64,000 nt of DNA from Halorubrum halodurans (GTDB lineage Archaea > Halobacteriota > Halobacteria > Halobacteriales > Haloferacaceae), in NCBI RefSeq assembly GCF_002252985.1, contig NZ_NHPJ01000059.1, positions 29,123-93,122 on the forward strand, read 5' to 3'. Shown piece by piece: positions 1 through 8,760 of this stretch; position 1 is the first letter of the stretch, and each line of letters opens with the position of its first letter. The translations under genes were made by a program, and so were the position numbers. Below the pieces are notes generated by a model. The model was given only the letters and a program-made list of their open reading frames with translations, made no database searches and had not been told where the DNA came from.

Positions 1-1245
1 GAGGAGGAGCTGTGGCCGAAGCTCGACCTCGTCGTCGACATCAACTTCCGGATGGACTCGACGGCGCTCAACAGCGACATCGTGCTCCCGACGGCGAGCC
101 ACTACGAGAAGCACGACCTGTCGGTGACGGACATGCACACGTACGTCCACCCGTTCACGCCGGCGGTCGAGCCGCTGGGTGAGTCGAAGACGGACTGGCA
201 GATCTTCCGCGAGCTCGCCGCGAAGATCCAGGAGCTCGCCGAGGAGCGCGGCGTGGAACCGGTCGAGGATCGGAAGTTCGACCGCGAGATCGACCTCCAG
301 TCCGTTCACGACGACTACACGCGCGACTGGATCGACAACGAGCCCGGCGCGCTGGCCGAGGACAAGGCGGCCGCGGAGTTCATCCTCGAGAACTCCGAGG
401 AGTCGAACCCGGAGGGCACCGACGAGCAGCTCACGTTCGACGACATCGAAGAGCAGCCGCGTCGCCTCCTCGAGACCGGCGACCACTGGTCGTCGGACAT
501 CGAGGAGGGCGAGGCGTACTCGCCGTGGAAGGACTACGTGCAGGACAAGAACCCGTGGCCGACGTTCACCGGGCGCCAGCAGTACTACATCGACCACGAC
601 TGGTTCTTAGAGCTCGACGAGCAGCTCCCCACGCACAAGGAGGGCCCGGTGCTCCAGGAGAAGTCGGAGTACCCGCTGAGCTACAACACGCCGCACAGCC
701 GCTGGTCGATCCACTCGACGTGGCGCGACGACAGCAAGATGCTCCGGCTGCAGCGCGGCGAGCCGACCGTCTACCTCAACCCGGAGGACGCGGCGGAGCG
801 GGGGATCGAGGACGGCGACACCGTCCGCGTGTACAACGACCTCGACTCGGTCGAGGTGCAGGCGAAGATCTACCCGAGCGGGGAGCCCGGCACCGTCCGG
901 CACTTCTTCAGCTGGGAGCGGTTCCAGTACCCCGACCGCAACAACTTCAACTCGCTCGTGCCGATGTACATGAAGCCGACGCAGCTCGTCCAGTACCCCG
1001 AGGACACGGGCGAACACCTCCACTTCTTCCCGAACTACTGGGGACCGACCGGGGTGAACAGCGACGTCCGGATCGAGGTCGAGCCGGTCGAGGAGGAGGC
1101 GGCCTCGCTCGACGCCGGCCTGCTCGGGGTGTCGGCGACGGGGTCAGAGTCGACCGATTCGGGATCGGAGTCGACCGATTCGGGGTCGAGGACGCGCGGC
1201 GCGTTGGGTCGCGTCTCGGACCTGCTCGGAGGTGACGGCTCGTGA
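1..1245 (+). CDS. narG: Type II molybdopterin oxidoreductase catalytic subunit, C-terminal part (probable nitrate reductase alpha)
   Basis: Open from the first base of the window, so the 5' part is missing; about 414 residues remain. The remaining chain has the end of the molybdopterin-binding region (DIVLPTASHYEKHDL) and the C-terminal molybdopterin-dinucleotide-binding barrel (ERGIEDGDTVRVYNDLDSVE). The family uses a bis-MGD molybdenum centre to reduce an oxyanion or S/N-oxide. A NarH-type partner and a NarJ/TorD-type chaperone follow, so a haloarchaeal respiratory nitrate reductase is the best guess. Selenate, chlorate or DMS-type substrates cannot be excluded without the N-terminus. The tail has a small SESTDSG tandem repeat, probably a disordered linker. 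The stop overlaps the next start in a GTGA junction. Confidence 0.8.
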   Translation, partial: EEELWPKLDLVVDINFRMDSTALNSDIVLPTASHYEKHDLSVTDMHTYVHPFTPAVEPLGESKTDWQIFRELAAKIQELAEERGVEPVEDRKFDREIDLQSVHDDYTRDWIDNEPGALAEDKAAAEFILENSEESNPEGTDEQLTFDDIEEQPRRLLETGDHWSSDIEEGEAYSPWKDYVQDKNPWPTFTGRQQYYIDHDWFLELDEQLPTHKEGPVLQEKSEYPLSYNTPHSRWSIHSTWRDDSKMLRLQRGEPTVYLNPEDAAERGIEDGDTVRVYNDLDSVEVQAKIYPSGEPGTVRHFFSWERFQYPDRNNFNSLVPMYMKPTQLVQYPEDTGEHLHFFPNYWGPTGVNSDVRIEVEPVEEEAASLDAGLLGVSATGSESTDSGSESTDSGSRTRGALGRVSDLLGGDGS

Positions 1246-2342
1246 GCAAGACCACAGACGACGCGGTCCGTCAGGCCGACGAGGCCGCCCGACAGACCGA
1301 CGACGGCGACGTCCCCCTCGCGGAGGGCGTGGACCATCAGGTCGCGATGGTGATGGACCTGAACAAGTGCATCGGCTGCCAGACGTGCACGATCGCGTGT
1401 AAGACCAACTGGACCGAGTCCGGGGGGCGCGAGTACATGTACTGGAACAACGTCGAGACGAAGCCCGGCGCCGGCTACCCCCGCGACTGGGAGGAGATGG
1501 GCGGCGGCTGGGACGAGGACGGGCAGTCCCGGACGCCCGGCCAGCTCCCGGAGCAGGAGGACTACGGCCGCGCGTGGGAGTTCAACCACGAGGCGATCAT
1601 GTACGAGGGGAGCGACGAGCCGCTCCGCCCCATGGAGAACGCCGACTGGGGTCCGAACTGGGACGAGGACGAGGGCACCGGCGAGTACCCCAACTCCTAC
1701 TACTTCTACCTCCCTCGGATCTGCAACCACTGCACCCACCCCTCCTGCGTGGAGGCGTGCCCGCGCTCCGCGATCTACAAGCGCGAGGAGGACGGGATCG
1801 TCCTCGTCGACCAGGACCGCTGTCGCGGCTACCGGTACTGCGTCGAGGGGTGTCCGTACAAGAAGGTGTTCTACAACGCGCAGACGAAGACCAGCGAGAA
1901 GTGCATCTTCTGTTACCCCCGGATCGAGGGGGAGGGACCGGAGGGCGAGGTGCGGCCCCCCTCCTGCGCCGAGGACTGCCCGCCCCAGCTCCGGCACGTC
2001 GGCTTCCTCGACGACGAGGACGGGCCGATCTACAAGCTCGTGAACGAGTACGAGGTCGCCTTGCGGCTCCACCCCGAGTACCGCACGGAGCCGAACGTCT
2101 ACTACATCCCGCCGTTCGCGCCGCCGCAGACGTCGGAGAGCGGCGAGACGGTGGACGCGGAGCGCATCCCGCGCAACTACCTGGAGGAGCTGTTCGGCCC
2201 GCAGGTGAACGAGGCGCTCAACACGATCAACCGCGAGCGCGATCGGGTCAGACAGGGCGAGGAGAGCGAGCTCATGGAGATCCTCTCGACCGTGAACAAC
2301 GACGACCAGTACCGGCTGGAGGTGTTCGACGATGGGGCGTGA
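1242..2342 (+). CDS. narH: NarH/DdhB-type iron-sulfur electron-transfer subunit
   Basis: 366 aa, GTG start overlapping the previous stop. Ferredoxin-like subunit that wires the molybdenum subunit to the quinone side. Cysteine clusters are visible at CIGCQTCTIAC (about residue 43), CNHCTHPSCVEAC (about 161), CRGYRYCVEGC and CIFCYPRI (about 190-225), with CAEDC following. In CRGYRYC a tyrosine occupies a position that is cysteine in 4Fe-4S clusters. In NarH and DdhB a Trp or Tyr here gives a 3Fe-4S cluster, which supports type II DMSO-reductase-family membership rather than DmsB. The C-terminal third is the long NarH-like extension. Part of an uninterrupted plus-strand operon. Confidence 0.85.
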   Translation: MSKTTDDAVRQADEAARQTDDGDVPLAEGVDHQVAMVMDLNKCIGCQTCTIACKTNWTESGGREYMYWNNVETKPGAGYPRDWEEMGGGWDEDGQSRTPGQLPEQEDYGRAWEFNHEAIMYEGSDEPLRPMENADWGPNWDEDEGTGEYPNSYYFYLPRICNHCTHPSCVEACPRSAIYKREEDGIVLVDQDRCRGYRYCVEGCPYKKVFYNAQTKTSEKCIFCYPRIEGEGPEGEVRPPSCAEDCPPQLRHVGFLDDEDGPIYKLVNEYEVALRLHPEYRTEPNVYYIPPFAPPQTSESGETVDAERIPRNYLEELFGPQVNEALNTINRERDRVRQGEESELMEILSTVNNDDQYRLEVFDDGA

Positions 2343-3216
2343 CGCTGACCGGCCAGACGCCGAGCGCCCCGGCGACGACGAGGTCGACGACCGCGGGATC
2401 GGCTCGCGGGAGCTCGTCGTCGCGGCCGCGCTCGCGCTCGCCGTCGTGGCCGCGACCGCCGCCTTCCCGGCGGCCGTCGACGCGCGCGCGGCCTACGAGA
2501 TCCCGGTCGAGGGACAGTCGAGCGCCGGCGACCTCGCGGAGCCGACCGGGGACGCGTGGGAGTCCGTCGAGACGGTGACTGTCCCGCTGAGCAGCACCGG
2601 CGCGGCGGTGCCGGGCGGCGCCGACACCACCGTCGAGTTCGTCCGCGTCGGGGCCGCGCGGACCGACGAGCGGCTCTACCTCAGGCTGTCGTGGAGCGAC
2701 CCCACGGCGAACGAGTCGACGGGATCGCTCCGCGCGTTCGCCGACGCCGCCGCGGTCCAGCTCCCCGTCTCCTCGGAGTCGCGGCCGCCGATCGCGATGG
2801 GGTCGACCGACGAGCGGGTGAACGTCTGGTACTGGAACGCCGCCGACGGGACGGAGTCGCTGCTCGCCGGCGGCGCCGGGAGCACCACGCAGATGTCGGA
2901 GTCGGCGGTGGAGACGACCGCGACGCACACCGGCGACCGGTGGGCCGTCGTGTTCACTCGACCGCTCTCCGCCGACCGCGCGAACGTGACCGACGTCGAC
3001 CCGGACCAGGACGTGAACGCCGCGTTCGCGGTCTGGGAGGGGTCGAACGACGAGCGCTCCGGACAGAAGGCCGCGAGCGAGTGGTACTACCTCTCGCTCG
3101 GGCCGGCCGAAGGCGGGCCGCCCTACGAGACGGTGCTGTGGGCGCTCGCCGGGATCGCCGTCGTATTCACCACGCTCGTGACCGTCGAAGGGATCCGCCG
3201 GACGAGGGGTGAGTGA
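2332..3216 (+). CDS. Haem-binding gamma-like subunit (ethylbenzene dehydrogenase-related domain)
   Basis: 294 aa, ATG, overlapping the upstream gene by 11 nt. One hydrophobic segment near residues 25-45 (LVVAAALALAVVAATAA) looks like an N-terminal signal or anchor, and a second lies near the C-terminus (LWALAGIAVVFTTLVTV). Between them is a domain resembling the b-haem gamma subunits of DMS dehydrogenase, selenate reductase and ethylbenzene dehydrogenase: VGAARTDERLYLRLSWSDPT early, then a stretch near AAFAVWEGSNDERSG. The inferred role is electron transfer between the membrane quinol system and the Fe-S subunit on the outer face. Position between the NarH-like and TorD-like genes supports this. 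The haem ligand was not pinned down. Confidence 0.7.
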   Translation: MGRDADRPDAERPGDDEVDDRGIGSRELVVAAALALAVVAATAAFPAAVDARAAYEIPVEGQSSAGDLAEPTGDAWESVETVTVPLSSTGAAVPGGADTTVEFVRVGAARTDERLYLRLSWSDPTANESTGSLRAFADAAAVQLPVSSESRPPIAMGSTDERVNVWYWNAADGTESLLAGGAGSTTQMSESAVETTATHTGDRWAVVFTRPLSADRANVTDVDPDQDVNAAFAVWEGSNDERSGQKAASEWYYLSLGPAEGGPPYETVLWALAGIAVVFTTLVTVEGIRRTRGE

Positions 3217-4040
3217 CCGTGTCGGAACCGATCGCCGAACGTGACGGTCCCGGGTTCGACGAGGGGCTTCGGGCAGGCGCGATCGACGAGGAGGCCGCGG
3301 CGCGCGGGAGCGTCTACGCGCTGGCGGCGGCGGCCTTCGCCGAGCCGAGCGGCGGCGTCCACGAGCGGTTCGCGGACGGATCGCTCGACGAGGCGATGGC
3401 GACGCTCGTCGACCGGAGCGGCCTCGACGTCGACCCGCCCGACCTGACCGTCGAGGACGACCGCGAGACGCTCGCGGCCCGGTACAACGACCTGTTCGTC
3501 GTCGGCTACTCAGAGGTGATCGACGGGACGGACGGAACGGTCGAGAACCAGGGACCGCCGGCCTCCCTGTACGAGTCGACGTACCGCTCCGACGTGTCGT
3601 GGAACGACGTGAACCTCGACCTCGCTCGGGCGTACGAGCACTTCGGCTGCGAGGTGGGCGGGGACGAGCGCCGCCACCACGACCACGCCCGGCTGGAGCT
3701 CGAGTTCGCGGGGTATCTCTGTCGGCTGGCCGCCGCGGGCGACGGAGACGGCGTCGCGGACGGCGGCAGCGACGGGGGGTCGGCCGGAGCCGCAGAGCCG
3801 TCTGACCTCCGCCGCGCCCGACTGGACTTCCACGACCGCCACCTCTCCGTCCTCGCGTCGGGGCTTCGGACGGCCCTCGACGAGGAGCCCGGCACGAGCG
3901 TCTACGGTCGCCTCGCGCGCTTCCTCGACGCCTTCGTCGCCGCCGATGTCGACGACCTCGCGGACCGGCTCGACGCCGGCGCCGGAGGCGACCGCGAACA
4001 CGCGGTCACCGACGGTCCGGACGGGGGTGAGCGGTCGTGA
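3213..4040 (+). CDS. narJ: TorD/NarJ-family maturation chaperone
   Basis: 275 aa, GTG start overlapping the previous stop. All-helical acidic protein with features of the TorD/DmsD/NarJ family: YALAAAAFAEPS near the start, then ARYNDLFVVGY, GPPASLYESTYRSD, and a region around EHFGCEVGGDERRHHDHARLE with the conserved length and spacing of the family. Such chaperones hold the molybdoenzyme until cofactor insertion and, where relevant, Tat export. The Gly/Ser/Ala-rich insert near residues 172-195 is probably a halophilic loop. Assignment as narJ rests on operon context; the product is not distinguishable from TorD or DmsD by sequence alone. Confidence 0.75.
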   Translation: MTVSEPIAERDGPGFDEGLRAGAIDEEAAARGSVYALAAAAFAEPSGGVHERFADGSLDEAMATLVDRSGLDVDPPDLTVEDDRETLAARYNDLFVVGYSEVIDGTDGTVENQGPPASLYESTYRSDVSWNDVNLDLARAYEHFGCEVGGDERRHHDHARLELEFAGYLCRLAAAGDGDGVADGGSDGGSAGAAEPSDLRRARLDFHDRHLSVLASGLRTALDEEPGTSVYGRLARFLDAFVAADVDDLADRLDAGAGGDREHAVTDGPDGGERS

Positions 4041-4963
4041 GCTCACCGACCGAGCGGGCGAGCGGGCGGGCGGCCCCGTCGGCGCCGGTCGGTCGCCTCG
4101 GCGGTCGCGCGGGGTCGATCGGCCTGCTGGCCGCCGTCGGCGTCGGCTTCGCGACCGCGGTCCGCGTGCTGTACAACGCGCCGTTCGAGCCGGCCGGGTT
4201 CGCGTCGGAGCTGGTTCCGGTCACGGGGACGCTCGCGGCGCTCGCGAGCGGCGTCGCGCTGGCCGGTGTCGCGCTCTCGTCGGACCGTTCCGCGGTCCGC
4301 GTCGGGCTCCTGTTCGCCGGGGTGTTCGGCGTGCTCGCGACGATATCCGGCGCGGCGACCGTCGCCGCGGCAGTCGCGATCCCGATCGGCGCCGCGGTCG
4401 CGTTCGCCCGCGCGCTGGGGCCGCCGTCGACCTACTTCGAGCTCCGGCGCGCCGTCCTCGCGCTGGCGTTCGCGCTCGCCGCCGGACTCTCGCTCGCCGC
4501 GACGGCCGGGATCGCCGGCCCCGCCGTCCGGTCGGCCGGATCCGTCGTCTTCCTCGGCGGGGTGACGCTCCTCGCGGTCCGGGCCGAGGGCGATCCCGTC
4601 GCGCTCGTCGCGGGCGCGACCGCGTTCGCGGGGGTCGTTCTCGCGAGCGCCGCCGCGCCGTACGTCACCGGGAGCGCGCTGCTCGTCGGGTTCGCGATCG
4701 TCGGGAGCCCGCACCTGCTCGCCGCGACCGCGGCGTTCGGCGGGGTCGCGGCCGCCGTCGCCGGGCTCCGCGAGGGCGACGCGCGGCTCGCGATCGGCGC
4801 GGTCCTCTTGGTTCTCGCGGGAGTCCCCGCGACGCCGGGAGCCGCGACCGCCGTCTGTCTCGGCGCCGCGCTCGCGACGCTCGACGCCGAGGAGCTCTCC
4901 GGGGGGCGGGGCGCGCCGGACTCGGCGGGTCCGACGACCGAGAAGGGGGTGAGCGCCCGATGA
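4037..4963 (+). CDS. Polytopic membrane protein of the reductase operon
   Basis: 308 aa, GTG start in a GTGA overlap with the chaperone gene. Almost entirely Ala/Val/Gly/Leu-rich hydrophobic segments, about nine or ten predicted membrane spans, with short arginine-containing loops. I do not recognise a family. It has no obvious haem-ligand histidine pattern of a NarI- or DmsC-type cytochrome subunit. It is translationally coupled on both sides, so it is probably made with the reductase, perhaps as an assembly or anchoring factor. Function unassigned. Confidence 0.65.
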   Translation: MSSPTERASGRAAPSAPVGRLGGRAGSIGLLAAVGVGFATAVRVLYNAPFEPAGFASELVPVTGTLAALASGVALAGVALSSDRSAVRVGLLFAGVFGVLATISGAATVAAAVAIPIGAAVAFARALGPPSTYFELRRAVLALAFALAAGLSLAATAGIAGPAVRSAGSVVFLGGVTLLAVRAEGDPVALVAGATAFAGVVLASAAAPYVTGSALLVGFAIVGSPHLLAATAAFGGVAAAVAGLREGDARLAIGAVLLVLAGVPATPGAATAVCLGAALATLDAEELSGGRGAPDSAGPTTEKGVSAR

Positions 4964-5796
4964 GGGACCCGGACGAGGCGACGGACGGGCCGACCGACCC
5001 CCGCGTCCACCCCGAGGAGAGCCCGGGGTTCGGCGAGGAGCCGGACGGGCTCGAGGATATCGAGGTGAGCCGCGACGTGACGATCGGCGACGCGAGTCCG
5101 CGGGAGCTGCAGGCGACGGACACGGCCCCGCTCCGCGGGACCGACGCCGCCGCGAAGATCGAGGACCTCGTCGACGGCGACCCGGTCGAGCGCCGGCGGG
5201 CGGCGCTGGCACTGGGCGAAGGCCGACCGAGCGAGGCCGCCGTCGACGCGCTGATCGACCACGGCCTCGCCGACGACGACGCCGACGTGCGGCAGTTCGC
5301 CGTCGAGGCGCTCGGCGAGCTCGGCGGCGGGCGGGCGGGCGAGGCCGCGGTCGCGGCGTGTGACGACCCCGATCCGTGGGTCCGCGCCGAGGCCGTCGTC
5401 GCGCTCGACCGGATCGACCGCGGCGGGTACGCGGCGACGATCGAGGCGGCGCTGGACGACGACCACCACGCGGTCGTCAGAAACGCGATGGTCTCGCTGT
5501 TCAAGAGCCGCGGCGAGGCGTTGCTCCCGGTCCTGCTCGAGCTGTCGCACGCGGAGAGCGAGCGGCTCAGGGAGTGGGCCATCCACCTGCTCGCCGGCGT
5601 CGACGACGAGCGCGCGCTCGACCGCCTCGAGGCGGTCGCGGGCGACGAGACGGAGCCGAAGGTCGTCCGGAGCACCGCCGCCCGCGCGATCGACGCCGAC
5701 CCCGGGAAGTTCCGGCGGCAGTTCAGCGGCGGCACGGAGAACGACAGCGCCGACCTGCCCGGCGAGAGCACGCTCAACCGCCGGCCGGACCTGTGA
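4960..5796 (+). CDS. HEAT-repeat (PBS-lyase type) protein
   Basis: 278 aa from the ATG at 4960, which overlaps the preceding TGA (ATGA). The open frame extends upstream but that part is antiparallel shadow of other genes; the overlap and acidic composition mark this start. After a charged N-terminus of about 70 residues come four to five roughly 30-residue helical repeats (VERRRAALALGEGRPSEAAVDALIDH; DADVRQFAVEALGEL; DPWVRAEAVVALDRI; HHAVVRNAMVSLFKS; SERLREWAIHLLAGV). Proteins of this type act as scaffolds. A HEAT-repeat gene beside haloarchaeal nitrate reductase genes suggests an assembly role, which is inference. Confidence 0.75.
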   Translation: MRDPDEATDGPTDPRVHPEESPGFGEEPDGLEDIEVSRDVTIGDASPRELQATDTAPLRGTDAAAKIEDLVDGDPVERRRAALALGEGRPSEAAVDALIDHGLADDDADVRQFAVEALGELGGGRAGEAAVAACDDPDPWVRAEAVVALDRIDRGGYAATIEAALDDDHHAVVRNAMVSLFKSRGEALLPVLLELSHAESERLREWAIHLLAGVDDERALDRLEAVAGDETEPKVVRSTAARAIDADPGKFRRQFSGGTENDSADLPGESTLNRRPDL

Positions 5797-5831
5797 AGCG
5801 ACCTCGAAATGCCGACGCCGACCACACCACC

Positions 5832-7202
5832 ATGACAGACCCAACCGTTGACACGCCCGACGACGCGCACGCCGCCGACGAACCGACCGATCACGAGTCG
5901 CCAGCCGACGCCGTGGAGGCCGAGCTCCGGAAGGTCCGCGACCCGGACGCCGGCGTGAGCGTGTTCGAGGCGGGCGTCGTCGAGGACGTCTCGGTCGACG
6001 ACGGCGCCGCGACGATCACCGCGGACCTGCGCGAGTTCCCGCGTGACGCGGCCGAGCGAGTGTCGGCCGCCATGGTCCGGGCGGCCTCCGACGCGCCGGG
6101 CGTGTCGAACGCGCGGATCGAGCAGGTCGATCCGAGCCCGGACCTCGACGGGCGCTCTGCGGGGATGGGGACCGCGGACCGGGTGATCGCGGTCGCGAGC
6201 ACGAAGGGCGGCGTCGGGAAGACGACCGTCGCGACGACGCTGGCGTGCGCGCTCGCGGCCGGGGGTGCCGGAGACGATGCGGGCGGGGAGGCCGACGACG
6301 AGGAGGTCGACGCCGAGCGCGACGACGCCGACGCCCCCTCGGTCGGCCTGTTCGACGCCGACATCTACGGCCCGAACGTCCCCGAGGTCGTCGGGGCGAG
6401 CGGCCCCGTCTACAGCGACGACGACGGGAACCCCGTCCCGGTCGACGTCGACGGGTTGGAGGTGATGAGCGTCGGGCTGCTCTCGGACGACGGCCCGCTC
6501 GCGTGGCGGGGCGCGATGGCGCACGACGCGCTCTCGGACCTGTTCGAGACCGCCGCCTGGAGCGACCCGGACACCGTCGTCGTCGACATGCCGCCGGGAA
6601 CGGGAGACGTGGCGTTGACAACCCTTCAGGAGGTGCCGGTTGACGGTGTTGTTCTCGTCACCACGCCGTTCCAAGCCGCCGTCTCCGACACCGGGCGCGC
6701 GTTGGAGCTGTTCGAGGAGAACGACGTGCCAGTCCTCGGCGTCGTCTCGAACATGGGGGAGTTCGTCTGCGACGAGTGCGGCACGCCACACGACCTGTTC
6801 GGTGGTGACAACCCCATCGAGGCGCTCGATCTACCGGTGCTCGCGGAGCTCCCCTTCGATCCAGAACTCCAGTCGACGCCGAAGCCGAGCACCGACTCGC
6901 TTCCCGAGTACGCAGCGGAATTAGCGGTTGCGGTCGACGAGCGCTACGAAGAGATCTGGTCGGTCGATCCGCCCGCTGACGCTCTCGACCTCCGCGGACT
7001 CGATCCGGAGGCCCGCAAGGAGCGCGTCGAAGCTCAGTTTCGCGCACTCGACTCGGGCGAAGAGTTGTTTATTGTGAGCGATCGCGACCCTGCGCCAGTC
7101 CAGGGGTTCCTACTCGATCTGGTCGACGCCGACGGACTCCAGAATTTCCGCGTCAAGCGACAGAATCCGGAAACGTGGTTCGCACGAGCAACGCGCCCGT
7201 GA
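5832..7202 (+). CDS. Mrp/ApbC-type Fe-S carrier ATPase with N-terminal DUF59 and C-terminal DUF2249
   Basis: 456 aa. Domains in order: a MIP18/DUF59 module (residues about 25-100), the Mrp P-loop NTPase with STKGGVGKTT (about 125) and DMPPGTGD (about 255), a zinc or cluster CxxC motif (CDECG, about 315), and a C-terminal DUF2249 module (LDLRGLDPEARKERVEAQF to the end). Mrp proteins bind and hand over Fe-S clusters. DUF2249 is often found in haloarchaeal genes near nitrate or nitrite respiration. The three-domain fusion and operon position suggest cluster delivery to the reductase. Codon and base use changes sharply near nucleotide 6610, inside the ATPase domain, while the reading frame and motifs stay intact. 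Confidence 0.85.
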   Translation: MTDPTVDTPDDAHAADEPTDHESPADAVEAELRKVRDPDAGVSVFEAGVVEDVSVDDGAATITADLREFPRDAAERVSAAMVRAASDAPGVSNARIEQVDPSPDLDGRSAGMGTADRVIAVASTKGGVGKTTVATTLACALAAGGAGDDAGGEADDEEVDAERDDADAPSVGLFDADIYGPNVPEVVGASGPVYSDDDGNPVPVDVDGLEVMSVGLLSDDGPLAWRGAMAHDALSDLFETAAWSDPDTVVVDMPPGTGDVALTTLQEVPVDGVVLVTTPFQAAVSDTGRALELFEENDVPVLGVVSNMGEFVCDECGTPHDLFGGDNPIEALDLPVLAELPFDPELQSTPKPSTDSLPEYAAELAVAVDERYEEIWSVDPPADALDLRGLDPEARKERVEAQFRALDSGEELFIVSDRDPAPVQGFLLDLVDADGLQNFRVKRQNPETWFARATRP

Positions 7203-7310
7203 ACACTCGTTATCGTCTTCGTTAGATCGAAAGCGACCACCAATCTGTTCACTTCGAGGTTGCCGGGGTGTCAGCGATTCTGTTTCTCTCGATCGTACGT
7301 GTCAGGGTAT

Positions 7311-8294
7311 CTATGAGCGAGGATCTGTTCGACGTGTCGACCGTCCGGTTCGCTGGAGCTGTGACAGTCTGTCTTCGAGGACGTCGATGAGTTCTTCTGC
7401 CGTTCGACTAATCCGGCCGAGGCGCTCGCGAACGATCTCGGGATCGTCCGACTCCCACGCAGCGAGGTAGAACGCTGACCCGCTCGTGTCGAGCCCGCAG
7501 TAGCGCCCGACGACGTAGGCGACGGCTTCGGCCTCGACTTCGCGTTTCGCCCGCTCGGTGTCGTCGTCGACATCGAAGTGGAGCAGGGCGTGTGCGTACT
7601 CGTGAATCAGCGTCCGCGCGAGGTTGGCCTCGTTCTCCCGATCACGCACCTCGACGAGCGGCTGAACGTCGACGAGGCTCAGCTGCTCGCAGATGCCCTT
7701 CGCCTCGCCGTGGGTCCACTCCTCGGCTGGAACGATCCGCACCGTCACGCCGAGGTCGTCAGCGGCGCCAGTCAACTGTTCGACGAGGTCGCCGGCGTCC
7801 CCAGTCGCTTCCGTGTCCAGGTCGGGAAGCGGTTCGCCCTCGGTCTGGGAGACGTCGAACACCGGCGCGGGCTTGAACCCGACCAGCCCCTCGGACCACT
7901 CCTCGGGCGGCGTCTCGTCGTACTCACAATCGCTGTCCTCGTGGTAGCTCGGGGAGTTCTCGCACTCCGGGCACTGTTTCGCGATGATTGGCGCCCAGAT
8001 CCAGATGGCCGACTCACCCTCCGTGACGTGACGGTCGAACTCCTCCTGCCACGTCCGGTAGCCAGCCACGCGGGTTGCCTCGGGACACTGCCGCTTGATC
8101 AGGAGCGTGTTCCGATACGAGTAGTCGTGGAAGCGACTCTGGACGTCAAGCCACTCCTGAAACTCCGCGCTGGCCTGCGCGTCGTCGACGCCGGCGACGA
8201 GGTCGTCGATCCACTGTTCGATCGTACTGTTCATCTCGTCGGATCGCGTGTCGGTCTGGTCGAAGGAGACCGACGAATCACTGGTCGTAGCCAT
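7311..8294 (-). CDS. ArdC-like protein: ssDNA-binding N-domain plus zinc metallopeptidase
   Basis: 327 aa from the ATG at 8294, the first after the leader. The N-terminal 120 residues resemble the ArdC N domain (IEQWIDDLVAGVDD then FHDYSYRNTLLIKRQCPEA and VAGYRTWQEEFDRHVTEGE). A CPEC pair follows near residue 100. The second half carries a metallopeptidase motif HEYAHALLHF with downstream EVEAEAVAYVVGRYCG, giving HExxH plus the third glutamate. ArdC proteins on plasmids protect incoming single-stranded DNA from host restriction. It is the first gene of the accessory region after the respiratory operon and carries leader copy 1 upstream. Confidence 0.85.
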   Translation of the reverse strand: MATTSDSSVSFDQTDTRSDEMNSTIEQWIDDLVAGVDDAQASAEFQEWLDVQSRFHDYSYRNTLLIKRQCPEATRVAGYRTWQEEFDRHVTEGESAIWIWAPIIAKQCPECENSPSYHEDSDCEYDETPPEEWSEGLVGFKPAPVFDVSQTEGEPLPDLDTEATGDAGDLVEQLTGAADDLGVTVRIVPAEEWTHGEAKGICEQLSLVDVQPLVEVRDRENEANLARTLIHEYAHALLHFDVDDDTERAKREVEAEAVAYVVGRYCGLDTSGSAFYLAAWESDDPEIVRERLGRISRTAEELIDVLEDRLSQLQRTGRSTRRTDPRS

Positions 8295-8340
8295 TGTGTT
8301 CACCGAATCAAGTTCACGGCAACTGCGTCTGCTCAGACCG

Positions 8341-8370
8341 CGCCGCACCCCTCAGGGGCGTTCAAAAAAC
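8341..8370 (-). promoter_or_regulatory. Leader element copy 1 (ArdC gene)
   Basis: Read on the minus strand: TATA-like GTTTTTTGAA, then outer arms CGCC and GGCG around a loop containing GAGGGGTG; an inner CCCC/GGGG pairing is also possible. The start codon lies 46 nt downstream of the arm end. It belongs to the dispersed family described in the findings. Confidence 0.65.
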
Positions 8371-8381
8371 CGCTCTATCGG

Positions 8382-8729
8382 TCAGCGGAGCTCGTGGCGT
8401 TCGTCCACAAAGCCAACCGAGACGAGGTACTCGAGGAACTCGTCGAACCGTTCGACGTCACTGGGGGTGTCGGTCGCAAGGTGACGTGCCCACTCGATGG
8501 CCCATTGGAAGGCGGGATCCGTGCCGCCCTTGCCGTGAATGTACCACCATCGGGCCGCTTTCAGCACGACCAGCGGATTCGTCGGCGGCTGCTCACCGGC
8601 GAGTCCACGGGTGATGGATTCGATTTCGTCGGGGACGTCGGCGGAATCGACCTCTGCTGATTGCGTGTTGTCGATATCGACCGGGATCTCGTCGATCGAG
8701 ACGTTGTCGGGACTCTGTTGTTGACTCAT
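8382..8729 (-). CDS. Small acidic hypothetical protein
   Basis: 115 aa, ATG at 8729. An acidic, probably disordered N-terminal third is followed by a helical core with PTNPLVVLKAARWWYIHG and PAFQWAIEWARHLATDTPSD. I do not recognise the family. It precedes the ArdC gene on the same strand; the ArdC leader begins just inside this gene's upstream neighbourhood, so each has its own leader. The cargo-type leader (copy 2) is at 8761-8790. Expected role: an accessory factor of the mobile element; no function is assigned. Confidence 0.65.
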   Translation of the reverse strand: MSQQQSPDNVSIDEIPVDIDNTQSAEVDSADVPDEIESITRGLAGEQPPTNPLVVLKAARWWYIHGKGGTDPAFQWAIEWARHLATDTPSDVERFDEFLEYLVSVGFVDERHELR

Positions 8730-8760
8730 TGAAAGTCACCTCTGAGAGCTTTCGAAGGAG

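Noticed and set aside
4432..5844. 470-codon minus-strand frame
   Set aside because: GC-rich shadow with no domain and across several genes.
4665..6791. 708-codon minus-strand open frame opposite the HEAT and Mrp genes
   Set aside because: Arg/Ser/Pro-rich shadow of high-GC coding DNA; the plus-strand frames have recognisable domains.
7578..8660. 360-codon plus-strand frame opposite the ArdC-like gene
   Set aside because: Antisense of a gene with a clear ssDNA-binding domain and HExxH motif; spans two unrelated genes and a leader.
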